From Imbricaverruca yamaguchii (Eukaryota > Arthropoda > Thecostraca > Neoverrucidae), in contig JAOTOL010001657.1 of the NCBI GenBank assembly GCA_034440575.1, positions 822,001 through 886,000 of the forward strand: a stretch of DNA of 64,000 nucleotides. The letters run 5' to 3'. The notes beneath the pieces are model-generated. The model searched no databases. It was given only the letters and a program-made list of their open reading frames with translations, and had not been told where the DNA came from. Position 1 is the first letter of the stretch. Each line of letters starts with the position of its first letter. The position numbers and the translations under genes are program-made. Positions 28,001 to 35,894 of the stretch are shown here, in pieces.

Positions 28001-28482
28001 CACCTACATAGGTACCTATCTTCACCTATCAACAATCATAAGCAGGTAGGTGGGAGTGGTAAGCATAGGTAAGCACCTGCCCAGGTGCTATCAAATAATG
28101 TTGCCCATGCTGACATGCATGCATACCTTCACTTATCAACAATCATAGGTAGGTAGGTAGGTAGGAGTGGTAAGCATAGGTAAGCACCTGCTTAGGTGCT
28201 TACCTGTGCTTACTTCAAGTTCGCTTTTTCCACAAGTCCAAGGCAGGTTGATCATTTTGTCCTACCTACTGCCAAATACGGGTTAATGGATAAGATGCAT
28301 CGGAAAATTGAGTATAGAAAAATATGCAAAGAACAGCTGAACTTTAACAGTTCCAGGAAAAACAGCGAAATGAATGAAAATAAGCCATACTTACACCAGC
28401 TACTACCCGTCCGCCCCAAGAACTTCTTTTCTTCACTATTCCATATAAAGTCTTTCATGGTTCCACGCGCTTTCACAGGCAT
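9850..28482 (-). CDS. ATP1B: Na+/K+-transporting ATPase subunit beta (nervana/ATP1B-like), partial, 4 exons found
   Basis: Coding exons are 28482-28395, 19887-19744, 13759-13347 and 10024-9850. Phases agree at every joint, giving 273 codons and one base. The family product is a type II membrane glycoprotein that pairs with the catalytic alpha subunit and is needed for folding, delivery to the plasma membrane and K+ handling. Visible: a short cytoplasmic N-terminus with [18 protein letters not shown], one membrane span at about residues 32-58, GLGFRP at 78-83, N-glycosylation sites at N114 and N188 (both NVT), cysteines 133, 145, 156, 170 and 225, NKIYGW, and CEGENPAD. Five of the six conserved ectodomain cysteines are present; the sixth belongs to the last exon (about 35-45 residues), which was not found. 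An in-frame TAA lies just upstream of the chosen ATG; a second ATG follows eight codons later. Confidence 0.93.
10376..10492 (-). mobile_element. Truncated SINE of the Ser-like-head family
   Basis: Matches the body and 3' tail of the element at 48942..49129 (shared CGGCTAATGGCGC and TGTTTCGCCGGTGGGCCGCG) but lacks the tRNA-like head. It lies in ATP1B intron 3. Confidence 0.75.
10506..10556 (-). mobile_element. Mini-retroposon with 13-bp target duplication
   Basis: The core TTTAGGGACGCATCGACT and GGTCATGCAGCGCCC is flanked by TCTAAAACCAGGC at 10493-10505 and 10557-10569. The duplication marks a complete insertion of about 51 bp. Confidence 0.8.
10570..11174. other. ATP1B intron 3, no other feature seen
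   Basis: Intronic. A short degenerate GGCAACACCGA repeat lies near 11025-11080. Confidence 0.6.
11175..11611. repeat. 73-bp tandem repeat, about 6 copies
   Basis: Units start GATCGCGACTGAGCCTTCGG and end AACACCGTGTCCAGATGT. Neighbouring copies differ mainly at AACCTAGGAACG versus AGGCTAGCGACG. The repeat is intronic and not linked to an exon edge that I can see. Confidence 0.93.
11612..13346. other. ATP1B intron 3, no feature seen
   Basis: Unique-looking sequence with scattered short open frames. A run of C residues lies near 13321-13330, close to the exon-3 donor. Confidence 0.6.
13347..13759 (-). CDS. ATP1B: ATP1B coding exon 3
   Basis: Encodes residues 78-215, most of the ectodomain: GLGFRPRPP, the NVT sites at 114 and 188, four cysteines (133, 145, 156, 170) and [12 protein letters not shown]. 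The acceptor is CCGACAG before GACTGG; the donor is AAGGAG/GTGAGT. The exon is GC-rich although the surrounding introns are not. Confidence 0.95.
13829..13888 (-). mobile_element. Mini-retroposon copy
   Basis: GGTTGGTTATTTGGGCTTA, GGGGCGCATCGACTG and GGTCATACAGCGC match the family core and its CCAATAACC-type tail read in reverse. Target duplications are not clear. Confidence 0.7.
14008..14050 (-). mobile_element. Diverged mini-retroposon copy
   Basis: GTTAGTTGGGCTTCAGGGCGC followed by TGCGGTCACATTGCTCCC is a diverged match to the same core, about 120 bp from the preceding copy. Confidence 0.5.
14051..15756. other. ATP1B intron 2, no feature seen
   Basis: No recognisable protein or RNA gene. 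The first few hundred bases are GC-rich, the rest AT-rich. Confidence 0.55.
15757..16012. repeat. About 60-bp tandem repeat, 4 diverged copies
   Basis: Units share GACGTCTAGATT, CAACATCCGAGGAA and TTACAGGTCCGGCCAATTAC. The copies differ by several substitutions and small gaps. Confidence 0.85.
16013..19526. other. ATP1B intron 2, no gene; short repeats
   Basis: A 28-bp word (GACTCGGCAGTCCCATCGAG and following) occurs twice at about 16804 and 16843. A poly-G run lies at about 17941-17962. Nothing else was recognised. Confidence 0.5.
19527..19743 (-). repeat. 49-bp minisatellite carrying decoy copies of the ATP1B exon-2 donor
   Basis: Four diverged copies of a 49-bp unit follow the real exon-2 donor. 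On the coding strand each unit has a GCCGCAG acceptor-like word, about 20 bases resembling the exon end (ATTGGACAGAATCCAG) and a donor. The donors read GTGAGT, GTGAAT, ATGAGT (dead) and GTGAGT. Each unit therefore looks like a tiny exon with both splice sites. Confidence 0.9.
19744..19887 (-). CDS. ATP1B: ATP1B coding exon 2 (membrane span)
   Basis: Encodes residues 30-77: the single membrane span ([18 protein letters not shown] and following) and the start of the ectodomain up to IIGQNPG. The acceptor is TCTGTTCCAG before TAAAAATTGG; the donor is AATCCAG/GTGAGT. It enters and leaves in phase 1, joining exon 1 (T + TA) and exon 3 (G + GA). Confidence 0.95.
20203..20520. repeat. 55-bp tandem repeat, about 6 copies
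   Basis: Units contain GCACGTCACGTAACAAGAGC, TGTTCCAGACGTCTGGACC and GCACTGCAACAACACA. On the coding (minus) strand each unit holds a TTGTTGCAG acceptor-like word. It lies about 300 bp upstream of ATP1B exon 2 in intron 1. Confidence 0.9.
20527..20570. repeat. (GGGTC)n pentanucleotide repeat
   Basis: About eight GGGTC units directly follow the 55-bp array. Confidence 0.95.
20571..21621. other. ATP1B intron 1, no feature seen
   Basis: AT-rich, with no recognisable gene or repeat. Confidence 0.55.
21622..22445. repeat. Direct duplication of about 170 bp (21622-21800 and 22271-22445)
   Basis: Both copies run from AGGTAACCTGAAAC through TTCAGATAAGCATGTTT and AGAATCAAGATTATGATA to ACACCGTTCTGGA. 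They are separated by about 470 bp containing a GC-rich CCCCTCCC-type tract. This looks like a local segmental duplication that has since diverged. Confidence 0.8.
22970..23530. other. GC- and CpG-rich island inside ATP1B intron 1
   Basis: An abrupt GC-rich block flanked by AT-rich sequence. Frames are open in several registers without a recognisable domain. It could be an internal promoter or alternative first exon of ATP1B, or a GC-rich insertion; the sequence does not decide. Confidence 0.4.
23765..23825 (-). mobile_element. Tail fragment of the Ser-like-head SINE
   Basis: TTGATTGGGTGGCTCACGAC and GCACTTTATGCA resemble the 3' tail of the element at 48942..49129. Confidence 0.4.
24466..24521 (+). 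mobile_element. Mini-retroposon with 12-bp target duplication
   Basis: GGCGCTACATAACCAGTAGC, TGATGCGCCCCAAAGCCCAA and a TATAATCAAAT tail are flanked by CACAACAGGTAC (24452-24463) and CACAACGGGTAC (24522-24533), one mismatch. A family-1 SINE follows immediately. Confidence 0.78.
24527..24690 (+). mobile_element. tRNA-derived SINE, family 1
   Basis: The tRNA-like head has A-box word TAGTCTAGGGGTAAG and B-box word GGGTTCGAGTC, then a body (GCCCGCGACCAATCGGCGTG) and a 3' hairpin tail (CGACGCTACATGACTCAACG ... GTCGTAAAAACCAATAACC). Other copies are at 25937, 45817, 49324 and 54353. Confidence 0.88.
24691..25936. other. ATP1B intron 1, no feature seen
   Basis: No gene or repeat recognised. Confidence 0.55.
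25937..26103 (-). mobile_element. tRNA-derived SINE, family 1, with 14-bp target duplication
   Basis: A full copy in reverse orientation flanked by TGCATTATGTACGA at 25923-25936 and 26104-26117. Head, B box (GGGTTCGAGTC on minus) and tail are all present. Confidence 0.92.
26270..26890. repeat. Degenerate tandem tract, roughly 30-bp period
   Basis: Words such as GCGATTTT, TTTCAGGG, GGTCCC and GGGCCCAG recur about every 30 bases with heavy divergence. It resembles in style the tract at 3925-4640, which may be another relic of the same kind. Confidence 0.5.
26891..27872. other. ATP1B intron 1, no feature seen
   Basis: No recognisable gene; AT-rich after about 27200. Confidence 0.5.
27873..28205. 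repeat. AGGT/ACCT hairpin repeat and 118-bp tandem duplication
   Basis: AGGTAGGTAGG-type and CACCTACCTACC-type runs face each other at about 27873-27925 and could form a hairpin. Two copies of a segment of roughly 118 bp follow (about 27963 and 28088), sharing CAAATAATGTTGCCCATGCT and GTGGTAAGCATAGGTAAGCA. It lies 190-520 bp inside intron 1 from the exon-1 donor. Confidence 0.88.
28395..28482 (-). CDS. ATP1B: ATP1B coding exon 1 (start)
   Basis: Encodes residues 1-29, [20 protein letters not shown] then [18 protein letters not shown], directly before the membrane span, is a hallmark of the family. The donor is AGCTGGT/GTAAGT in phase 1. An in-frame TAA lies 15 bases before the ATG. Confidence 0.92.
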
Positions 28483-31400
28483 GTTTAAAAAGTCTTAGGC
28501 GGATCAGTCACGACTTTGACACCTTATAACATGTATCACACTTTTATAAAAACGCGCTAACTCTCACGTACACTGCCACGAACGAATCATATGCACGCGC
28601 GACTGCTGTGGAAGGCCAAGCCCCCAAAAATCCTAACAAACAATAAGAGCTGGTCAGGAATCGTTTTCGGAATGCGAAAGTACCTATTCAAGTCTCATAA
28701 TTGTTGCAGTATTTTCGAGTATGAAATGCATTCGTTCTTGAAAATTATTTCTTATGCTACATTTCTATAATTCGTAGCTTTAATAAAAAATAAATGAATA
28801 CAAAATAATACCTCTAATCCCACCAGTGCAATCAAGTACAAGAATCCAGTTAGTTTCCATACATAGGACCACCTCTATTTAATGCAGGCGTTAGTGTTTC
28901 AAACATTACCAGTAATGTTCGGCGATTAATTTGTGATGTCTAAAAATATTGGAAAGGACATTTATAATGAGCAATCGTATTCCTGGCATAAATAGAACGG
29001 GAAGCGTTGCCAACAACGTTGAGCAAGCCAGCTATTTTCTGCAAAGGTTTCGCATGGATGAGGTTGGACAATAAATTCCGTTAATGGACTTTGTGTTGGA
29101 AATGGCTGAACGGATGAAGAAATATTAGCATTGTTTCATCAAATTTTACATATACAGGGCTGAACGCCCGGTGCCGGTAGTCATCTAAAAATGTTTAGTT
29201 ATACACCGTGTTGTTATCGATAGTGTTGCGCCAGTTCATAAGCGCGCCACATTTGACTACGTGTTCAAAATAAGCTGCACCGCGCGAAGTGAAGGAAGGA
29301 TCACGGCGGGGGGGAGGAGCTGCAGGGATCGGAGTTCGAGTTGAGCGGGGTTGTTTGCGAATTTGTGGATGATTCAGTCAATATTTTGAAGTTAGAGAGC
29401 GATGCATGAAACGCTTAAGAACGCTGCAGATCCGATGAAGCAATTCCTGACATTCTTACGAAATAAAATTGTGCTCGTAGCGTGAAGGCATCAGGAATGG
29501 CTCACTGCCTTATTAAACAATTACTTGCATACCTACCTACCTAGGGCGTACCTAGCTCAAGTACCTACCTACCCTGAAAACTTCTGACGAATCTGGAAAG
29601 CAGTGGTTTTGGTCATGTTAGAGTGATTGTTTTGATTAAAGTGAGAATCGTGAATCAAGAATTGTGAACCAGATTGTGGTGATCACAGCGAAGATGAGTG
29701 TGCTGAGGGAGGTTAGTTCAGCTCACAAGCATGGGAACCTGGGAAATATGCATGTTGATTTGTTTTTAATACTAATAGCATGACTGTTTGAGGAATTGTG
29801 TTAATCATGGGCTGCATGACTACTGCTATGCCCTGACCAATGTTTACAAATGTGGGTGTTATTGCAGCTTAAGGTAACCACAAGATATGTTTTACAGACA
29901 TTTTATTTCCATGAAGCATACAAATGGGTTAGATTTGGTAATGTTAGGCTAGGTTAAGCATTTGTTATAATTTAAAAAGAAAGTAACATTCTTTTTGGGA
30001 GAAAATTAAGAAGAAAAAATATTTGGGAGCAACTCAAGTTTTGTTGTCTTAGTTTATGTTTCTAAGTTCAATTTTTCATTGAAAAAAAATTGTTAAGGCA
30101 TTTTGAATAAAAAACATGCACAAAACATGCTTGCATGGTTTCTTGCATGTATAGTTAGCTTATGTTATCTAGGCTGTTGTTTTTTTCTTTATTTTGAGTC
30201 CTACCTTCACGCAAAGTTGCCCAAACCCCAAGCCACTTTTGTGGTGGCTTGGAGTTGGCACATTCATAAACATTCACAAGCATTGCACATTCAGGGTGCC
30301 ATATTCATAAACATTGCATTGGCAAGGAAATTCCAATAAATCAAGCTATCTTAACCTGCAAACTGAGGCAAATGTATATATAGTTAAGTAGGTAGCCAAG
30401 TACCTGTCTATATGCCTGTGGAATGTTTGTAGATCATTGGAATTTAGAGCATTTTCCTTTAATTTTTTTATTTAGAGGTTGAATTCTGCTGTTTGGCAAT
30501 GAACTGCTCAGTGATCAAGTGGTAAAGATTCACTGGAAAGTGCAAGTTGAGATTCTGATGTCAGGTTTGAAGAAATACCCTCAAAGCAAATTCCAACTAA
30601 TTTTTCACTTAGTCTAAGTTCACATTCATTTGTCATGTGTTATCTAGCATTCATGCTGCAGTGCTTACTGTCATGTGAAATAATATGGCTGCAGAGATAC
30701 AGCATGTCTCATTGAAATGTAAAGATGGAAACAGACAATGGAGCATGAAATTTTTAATACAAAAAATCACAAAGTTGCCCATGCAACCATTCTGAGGGTG
30801 GAAAGTTTTCATTGAAATGTGATGATATGAAGTGGAATGATGATTGGAATTGTCTTCTAGGCATGTGTCACATTGCCATTTGTATCCCTTTTGACAACAC
30901 TATATGTACCCTGGTGGTATATGTTTACTTGGTAGTTAGTGCCAGTAGATGCCACTTCTTGTGTTCTACCATCCCACCAGCTGACATCCTCACCTCACCA
31001 CAACCTAGTTGCTATGACATGCTCACCTGGTTCCCACAACTGAGGGGCAGTGTGTGGTAACCAGTTTAGATCATGTGGCCAAAATTGCCACATCAAACAA
31101 GAATTACTTATTTGTCTGCCTATCCTCTCCACAGTTGAATTCCAGAATTGCCTGATGTTTCCCATGATTAACCCACCCTTTGTTCAGTATTTTTCTTTTC
31201 TAGTAGCAGAAGCTGCTGAACATACACAATATTCCTTTATGGATGATAATTACAACTTAGTGGGTAAGCTTATATTTTTGGATTGCATTGCCTGCTCTTC
31301 AACTATGGTCTAGACATGTTAAACAAGGGGCCTGCACTCCCTATGTGTTTAGTGCCTTTGTGCTGATGTCTGGATGTGAGGACTCTTGGTTCTAAGTCAC

Positions 31401-31812
31401 TTGGCCTTGTAAATCTGACAATGTAGGTAAAGTTAGGTGAAATTTGGTAAGGTATTTTTTTAGTTAAAAGTAAATGTATTGTGACACGATGTGCACACTA
31501 ATTGTAGATGTCACTGCATCTGCAGACTGGATGGTGGTCAAATATGGTAGCACACATGTGAGGCATTCAAGCTCAGTTAATAACTTCACTCCTGAGTGCC
31601 CCCTGGAGACCCTGTTCTCCAAAGTGCAAGCAAAGATATATATTATTGATGTGGTAATTTGATAGAAGTATACCCTAAGCCAGTTGGAAATGGGGCTTGT
31701 TTGTTGCTGGATTTTACACTTCATCATTTGGAGTATGTACGTAATTGCATAGCGAAATGTAAGGAATGATAGACAATATACCAATTTAATTAAGTTGAAA
31801 ATTTGCAGCAAA
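28483..31812. other. Intergenic, AT-rich; no gene recognised
   Basis: This is the 5' side of ATP1B and should hold its promoter, but no convincing core-promoter element could be placed. Short ACCTACCT runs lie near 29530-29570. A few open frames of 60-90 residues have no recognisable content. Confidence 0.5.
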
Positions 31813-31892
31813 TTTGTCTGTCTCTGTCTCTGTATCTGTCTGTGTGTGTGTGTCTGTGTCTCTGTCTGTCTGTATCTCTGTATGTCTGTGTC

Positions 31893-31965
<73 letters not shown>

Positions 31966-32125
31966 GTATGTCTGTCTCTGTATGTCTGTCTGTTTCTGTC
32001 TGTCTGTCTGTTTCTGTCTGTCTGTCTATCTGTCTCTGTCTGTCTGTCTGCCTGTCTGACTGTCTCTCTGTCTCTGGCTGGCTGGCTGGCTGGCTGTCTG
32101 GCTGTCTGGCTGTCTGTCTCTGTCT
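31813..32125. repeat. (TCTG)n microsatellite
   Basis: TCTG tetranucleotides with TCTC, GTGT and GGCT variants. It creates long artificial open frames on both strands (Leu-Ser-Val-Cys on plus, Asp-Arg-Gln-Thr on minus). Confidence 0.97.
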
Positions 32126-32254
32126 GTATTGGGTACTGTAATGCAGAGCCCGCCGGCAACCCTGGACTACCACAGCCGTTCCACGCACTCCAGCTGGGAT
32201 CCCGGCCTCCTTGTGGACGCCGGCGACGTAGAGTGCCGGCATCCGCGGCAGTCT

Positions 32255-32790
32255 CGGTTACATTATGTCCGAACAAGAATGAACGTCCGAACATTAAGAA
32301 TGGCGGATAGCCAAGAGACGCATGCACCTGTGAACGATAATCCAACACCAACAGTCGAAAACATGTTTGTCCCACTGTGAGAGCGATTCTCGTCTAGGCA
32401 CCGCGCGTAGACAAAGTAGTCCATCACCCTTTTAACCTGCTGTTCTCCTCCCGGTGATATACCGAAATATTCGACTACCTGCCCTAGAATGTGCATCGGG
32501 CGTAATGGATCCGGTGTAGTTGGGCTCACCGTCAGATTGCAAGCACATGGGACATCCGAGACCAGCTATGGTATCTGTGACCGGTGTGGGAATGACACTA
32601 GTGATCGAAGGTCTGGCACTGAGTACAGGGTGTACCAACTTCAGTTATCATGTATGACAATGTCCTGAAATTGATGTTTCTCGACCAGTTGCACTTCCCA
32701 AAGGCGAGTGCGAGACCCACTCTCCGGAGTTCATTCAGAACCACACCAAACATCGCCAGGTCTTCAGCAAAGTCAGATCCACGCACGATT
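32255..32790 (-). pseudogene. Broken Ty3/gypsy-type retrotransposon remnant
   Basis: On the minus strand, a fragment at about 32786-32600 (DFAEDLAMFGVVLNELRR ... LALAFGKCNW) resembles the reverse-transcriptase palm region of gypsy-type polyproteins. A second fragment at about 32354-32260 (YRSQVHASLGYPPFLMFGR) resembles the C-terminal part of the integrase domain. The order is pol-like, but the parts between are missing and frames are interrupted, so it is a decayed, deleted copy. No terminal repeats were seen. Confidence 0.6.
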
Positions 32791-32805
32791 GTGCGGTCAA
32801 AGTAT

Positions 32806-33131
32806 TGCCGCCCCGGTAGCTCAGTTGGTTAGAGCGCTAGCCTGCACTGGTCTCCCCTGTACTGGCAGCACAGGGTTCGAGTCGCTTCGCGCGCTCGCAT
32901 TTAGCCCCCGGCCGGGAGTGTCAGTTGGCAGCTGGCCCAATAAGGCCGGGGACGAGCTACTGGGCGGTCGTGTCGGTGCATTGACGGCACGTTAAACTTT
33001 CGGTCTAAATTCTGCCATTGAACTGGAGTTCATGGATCGGATGGTGGGGCCAGGGTTCACGCATCAAGCTCTGCTTAGAAATAGTACCCTGGTTCCTCAA
33101 GCCACCCCAGCAACAATTCGTTTTTTTTTTA
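32806..33131 (+). mobile_element. tRNA-derived SINE, family A, copy 2
   Basis: The head GCCCCGGTAGCTCAGTTGG, TAGAGCGCTAGCCTGC and B box AGGGTTCGAGTC is followed by the same body as the copy at 1..331. It ends in AACAATTCG and a T/A-rich tail. Confidence 0.88.
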
Positions 33132-33453
33132 AAGTAAAAAAAGTAGTTTTCCACATATGCGTGTGGTCTGCATTTCGACAGCGCCACAGCCAACAGGCAC
33201 GTTAATGGTGCAAACCCGCACCTGTAAAGAGCACGGCCAGGAATCGATGCGAACCGGGCGGCGTCACCAGTATCGTTTTGCCCGTCCACGGTTATTGATG
33301 CTCAGCTGAAAGTGCGTGCAGTTCATATCCAACGAACACCGTATGTATTTGGTCCCGGCAGTGCATCAATGCTAACGTCGCCTCGTAAAACAGGATGGAT
33401 GGTGGTCTGGTAGTTCAATTGAACCGCCACGAGTCGACACATGCAGCATGTGT

Positions 33454-33508
33454 TGATTGATTAGTTGGGCTTAAGGGCGCATCAACTGCTACTGGTTATG
33501 TAGCGCCC
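33454..33508 (-). mobile_element. Mini-retroposon with 15-bp target duplication
   Basis: GATTAGTTGGGCTTAAGGGC, GCATCAACTG and GTTATGTAGCGCCC are flanked by ACATGCAGCATGTGT (33439-33453) and ACATGCGGCATGTGT (33509-33523), one mismatch. Confidence 0.88.
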
Positions 33509-33523
33509 ACATGCGGCATGTGT

Positions 33524-35444
33524 AAGATGGTTGCTATGCAGATGGGCAACGCGCTCCCATCGCAGTTTGTTTCTGGAGGAGCTTTGGCGCATGATGTGGT
33601 CGGTCGGATTCTGTACTTATGCGCACACAGGTGGAAGACGCAACAATGGCCAACTCATTGGAGCAAATGTGGGGGGGGGGGGCGGTAGCGGCACATCGAC
33701 TGTGGTGGTTATGTGGCCAGGAAAATGCCGAAATCGTGTGCACAAGAACCACGTTTAAGAAGTACGTTTTGTATTTGTATTCCATCAGAAGAGGTTTGTG
33801 CTCGATCGTTACCATTTAAATTTGTATTCGGCTGAATTTAGATTGAGGTTCCGGTCCTTCGACCCTTCGACCATTGAGATAATCAATGTAGTCATCCTAA
33901 GTTAGTGCTGTTTTCTGATAGTTTGAAGGTACTTTTGTGATTTGCTTTGATATCATCCATGCATTTTTGTATGCCAAATAATTTACCAAAAAGTGAATAG
34001 CAAGGCAGCTGCACACCTTCGAACGTACTGAAAATTGCTTGCCCATGCAGAACACTTTCAATTTAAGGCTACCTATTGGCTTTGATTTGTGATGTATGAT
34101 GTGTGCCACTTATCAGCTTAGCCATAACTTTAAAATGTCTGGTCCAATTTATGGGTATATGACAAAATAATGCCTCTATGTTTGATCTCTAAAGAACATT
34201 AATTCACTGGCACCCTTTTTCTAGTTCTGGGAGGCCCTTGATTTATCACGAGACATGCTTCACAAAAGCAACGTCTGTTATTCACCACTTGCAGAATGTT
34301 TTCGATTTCTCTTGGTCACACTTGATAGCAGTCAGAATTGATGTCATGGTGAAAACTTATGTATCGCAAAGCCACTTGTTTTTTTATGATTTTTTTGTGG
34401 CAAGTTATAGAGATAGTTTCCTCCATCTCACCATTTGACTCTAATTGAGGTACATTCTGGAAGCAAAATAATGGGACTGATGGGCACAATACCTATCCAT
34501 TGGTGCCCGGAATGGTTATGCTAAGCTATGAAGTGACCTTTCCGGTCAGGGCGCAGGCTATAAGATCAATATTTTTTTGCATAGATCAGACTCATATAAT
34601 ACTGGATATATATTGTGTAATGACATAATATCAAGTATTTAAGTAGCATGTCTAAAATAGCTTAGCAAACACAATGAACCTCAAGGTTGCACCAGAATCC
34701 ACGTGCATTATGATCTCAGTATTGGGTATGCATGCACTCATTTTATATGCATGTATGTATGTGTAAATATACCTGGCATGGCATGAGTTGATTTCTTGAA
34801 GCTCAAGGTAATGATCCACCGACCGCTATGATGGTATGTCGTTCATTGCGAATTGGTGTGTGGTTGCCAGCGTATCCTTATCCGACGCTGCTTGTGGGCA
34901 GTGTCCTGAATTTCGAGCCCCGGGTGGACGCTGACACTATGCAGTTCTGTTTCGGCTTTCATGAACGATGTTTGCCTTCGTGAATTGACTTCGACAAGAG
35001 GTGACATGATGATATTTATTTGTAATCACAGTTTGTGCTTTATCATTTCAAATATCATAATGCTAGCTTAGCAAAAATGTTGTCCTAAATGTGTAACTGG
35101 AATTCAACACTGGGTTTATTTCATTCCCTTCCTGGTGATTGTTTCGACTTAATTACTTTGTGCTATGGACGCAAAAGACAATATAGTCGACGCGTCCTAA
35201 ATCACAAATCCACCGCATCGGCTTAGTTACGTGTATTGGCGTTTTGGACTAATTGGCATTAACTTACTGATACAAAAACGATTTCAAGACACTTAGGTGT
35301 TGTCTTAGACATTTCCAGAAATTCAATGTCGGTTATACAGCGCCGAATACAGTGGACGCTGACGAATACCTTCGTCAAGGCATCAAACCAAATCAGAATA
35401 AAAATAGGAAAATATGGAGAGGGAGGGAATGGATGAGCTGGGTT
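33524..35444. other. Intergenic, no gene recognised
   Basis: AT-rich sequence with a G run at about 33671-33681. The 5' end of NCAPD3, including an untranslated first exon, should lie here, but it could not be placed. Confidence 0.5.
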
Positions 35445-35456
35445 CTACTGACATTA

Positions 35457-35486
35457 GTTGATGCACCCTAAAACCTTAATAACCAA
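35457..35486 (+). mobile_element. 30-bp mini-retroposon with 12-bp target duplication
   Basis: Only GTTGATGCACCCTAAAACC and TTAATAACCAA are inserted, flanked by CTACTGACATTA at 35445-35456 and 35487-35498. It is the shortest copy in the window and looks like a 5'-truncated insertion of the family tail. Confidence 0.8.
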
Positions 35487-35698
35487 CTACTGACATTACC
35501 CGCCCTCACCTGACCATACCAAATCATACCACGGTGTCTGTTTCGTTTCCATCATATTTGCATGGTGTTTGTTGTCAGTCTGTCCTGTTGATATATCGTC
35601 TGGGAGCTTAAGGCGAAGTACCAATATTGTGATAATAATGTCAATGCCTGTAGATGGTACCTGCTCTGCTTATAGCCAATGATCTGTGTTTTCAGGGA

Positions 35699-35894
35699 AT
35701 GAATATGGCGGACGTTGAAGACATCGACACTGAAAACCTTCTTGCTCTTCTGAACAAGTATTCTACAGAGCTTTTGGACCCCAAATGGATAGAAGCAATG
35801 GTGGACACCGACTACACAGAGTGTGATGCTATGCCACCCCAGTTTGAAGAGCATCACATGCAAACCAACTGGGTCTCCCTTCTAAAAGAAACCG
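35699..35894 (+). CDS. NCAPD3: NCAPD3 coding exon 1 (start)
   Basis: Residues 1-65, from MNMADVEDIDTEN to VSLLKET. It begins after acceptor TGTTTTCAG/GGAATG. A second ATG two codons on could also serve. The donor is ACCG/GTAATG, phase 1. Composition is balanced, unlike the GC-rich later exons. Confidence 0.85.

Noticed and set aside
31464..32375. A 303-codon minus-strand frame spanning the TCTG repeat
   Set aside because: Its first 40 codons are an integrase-like remnant, but the rest is microsatellite and random sequence. It is not one protein.
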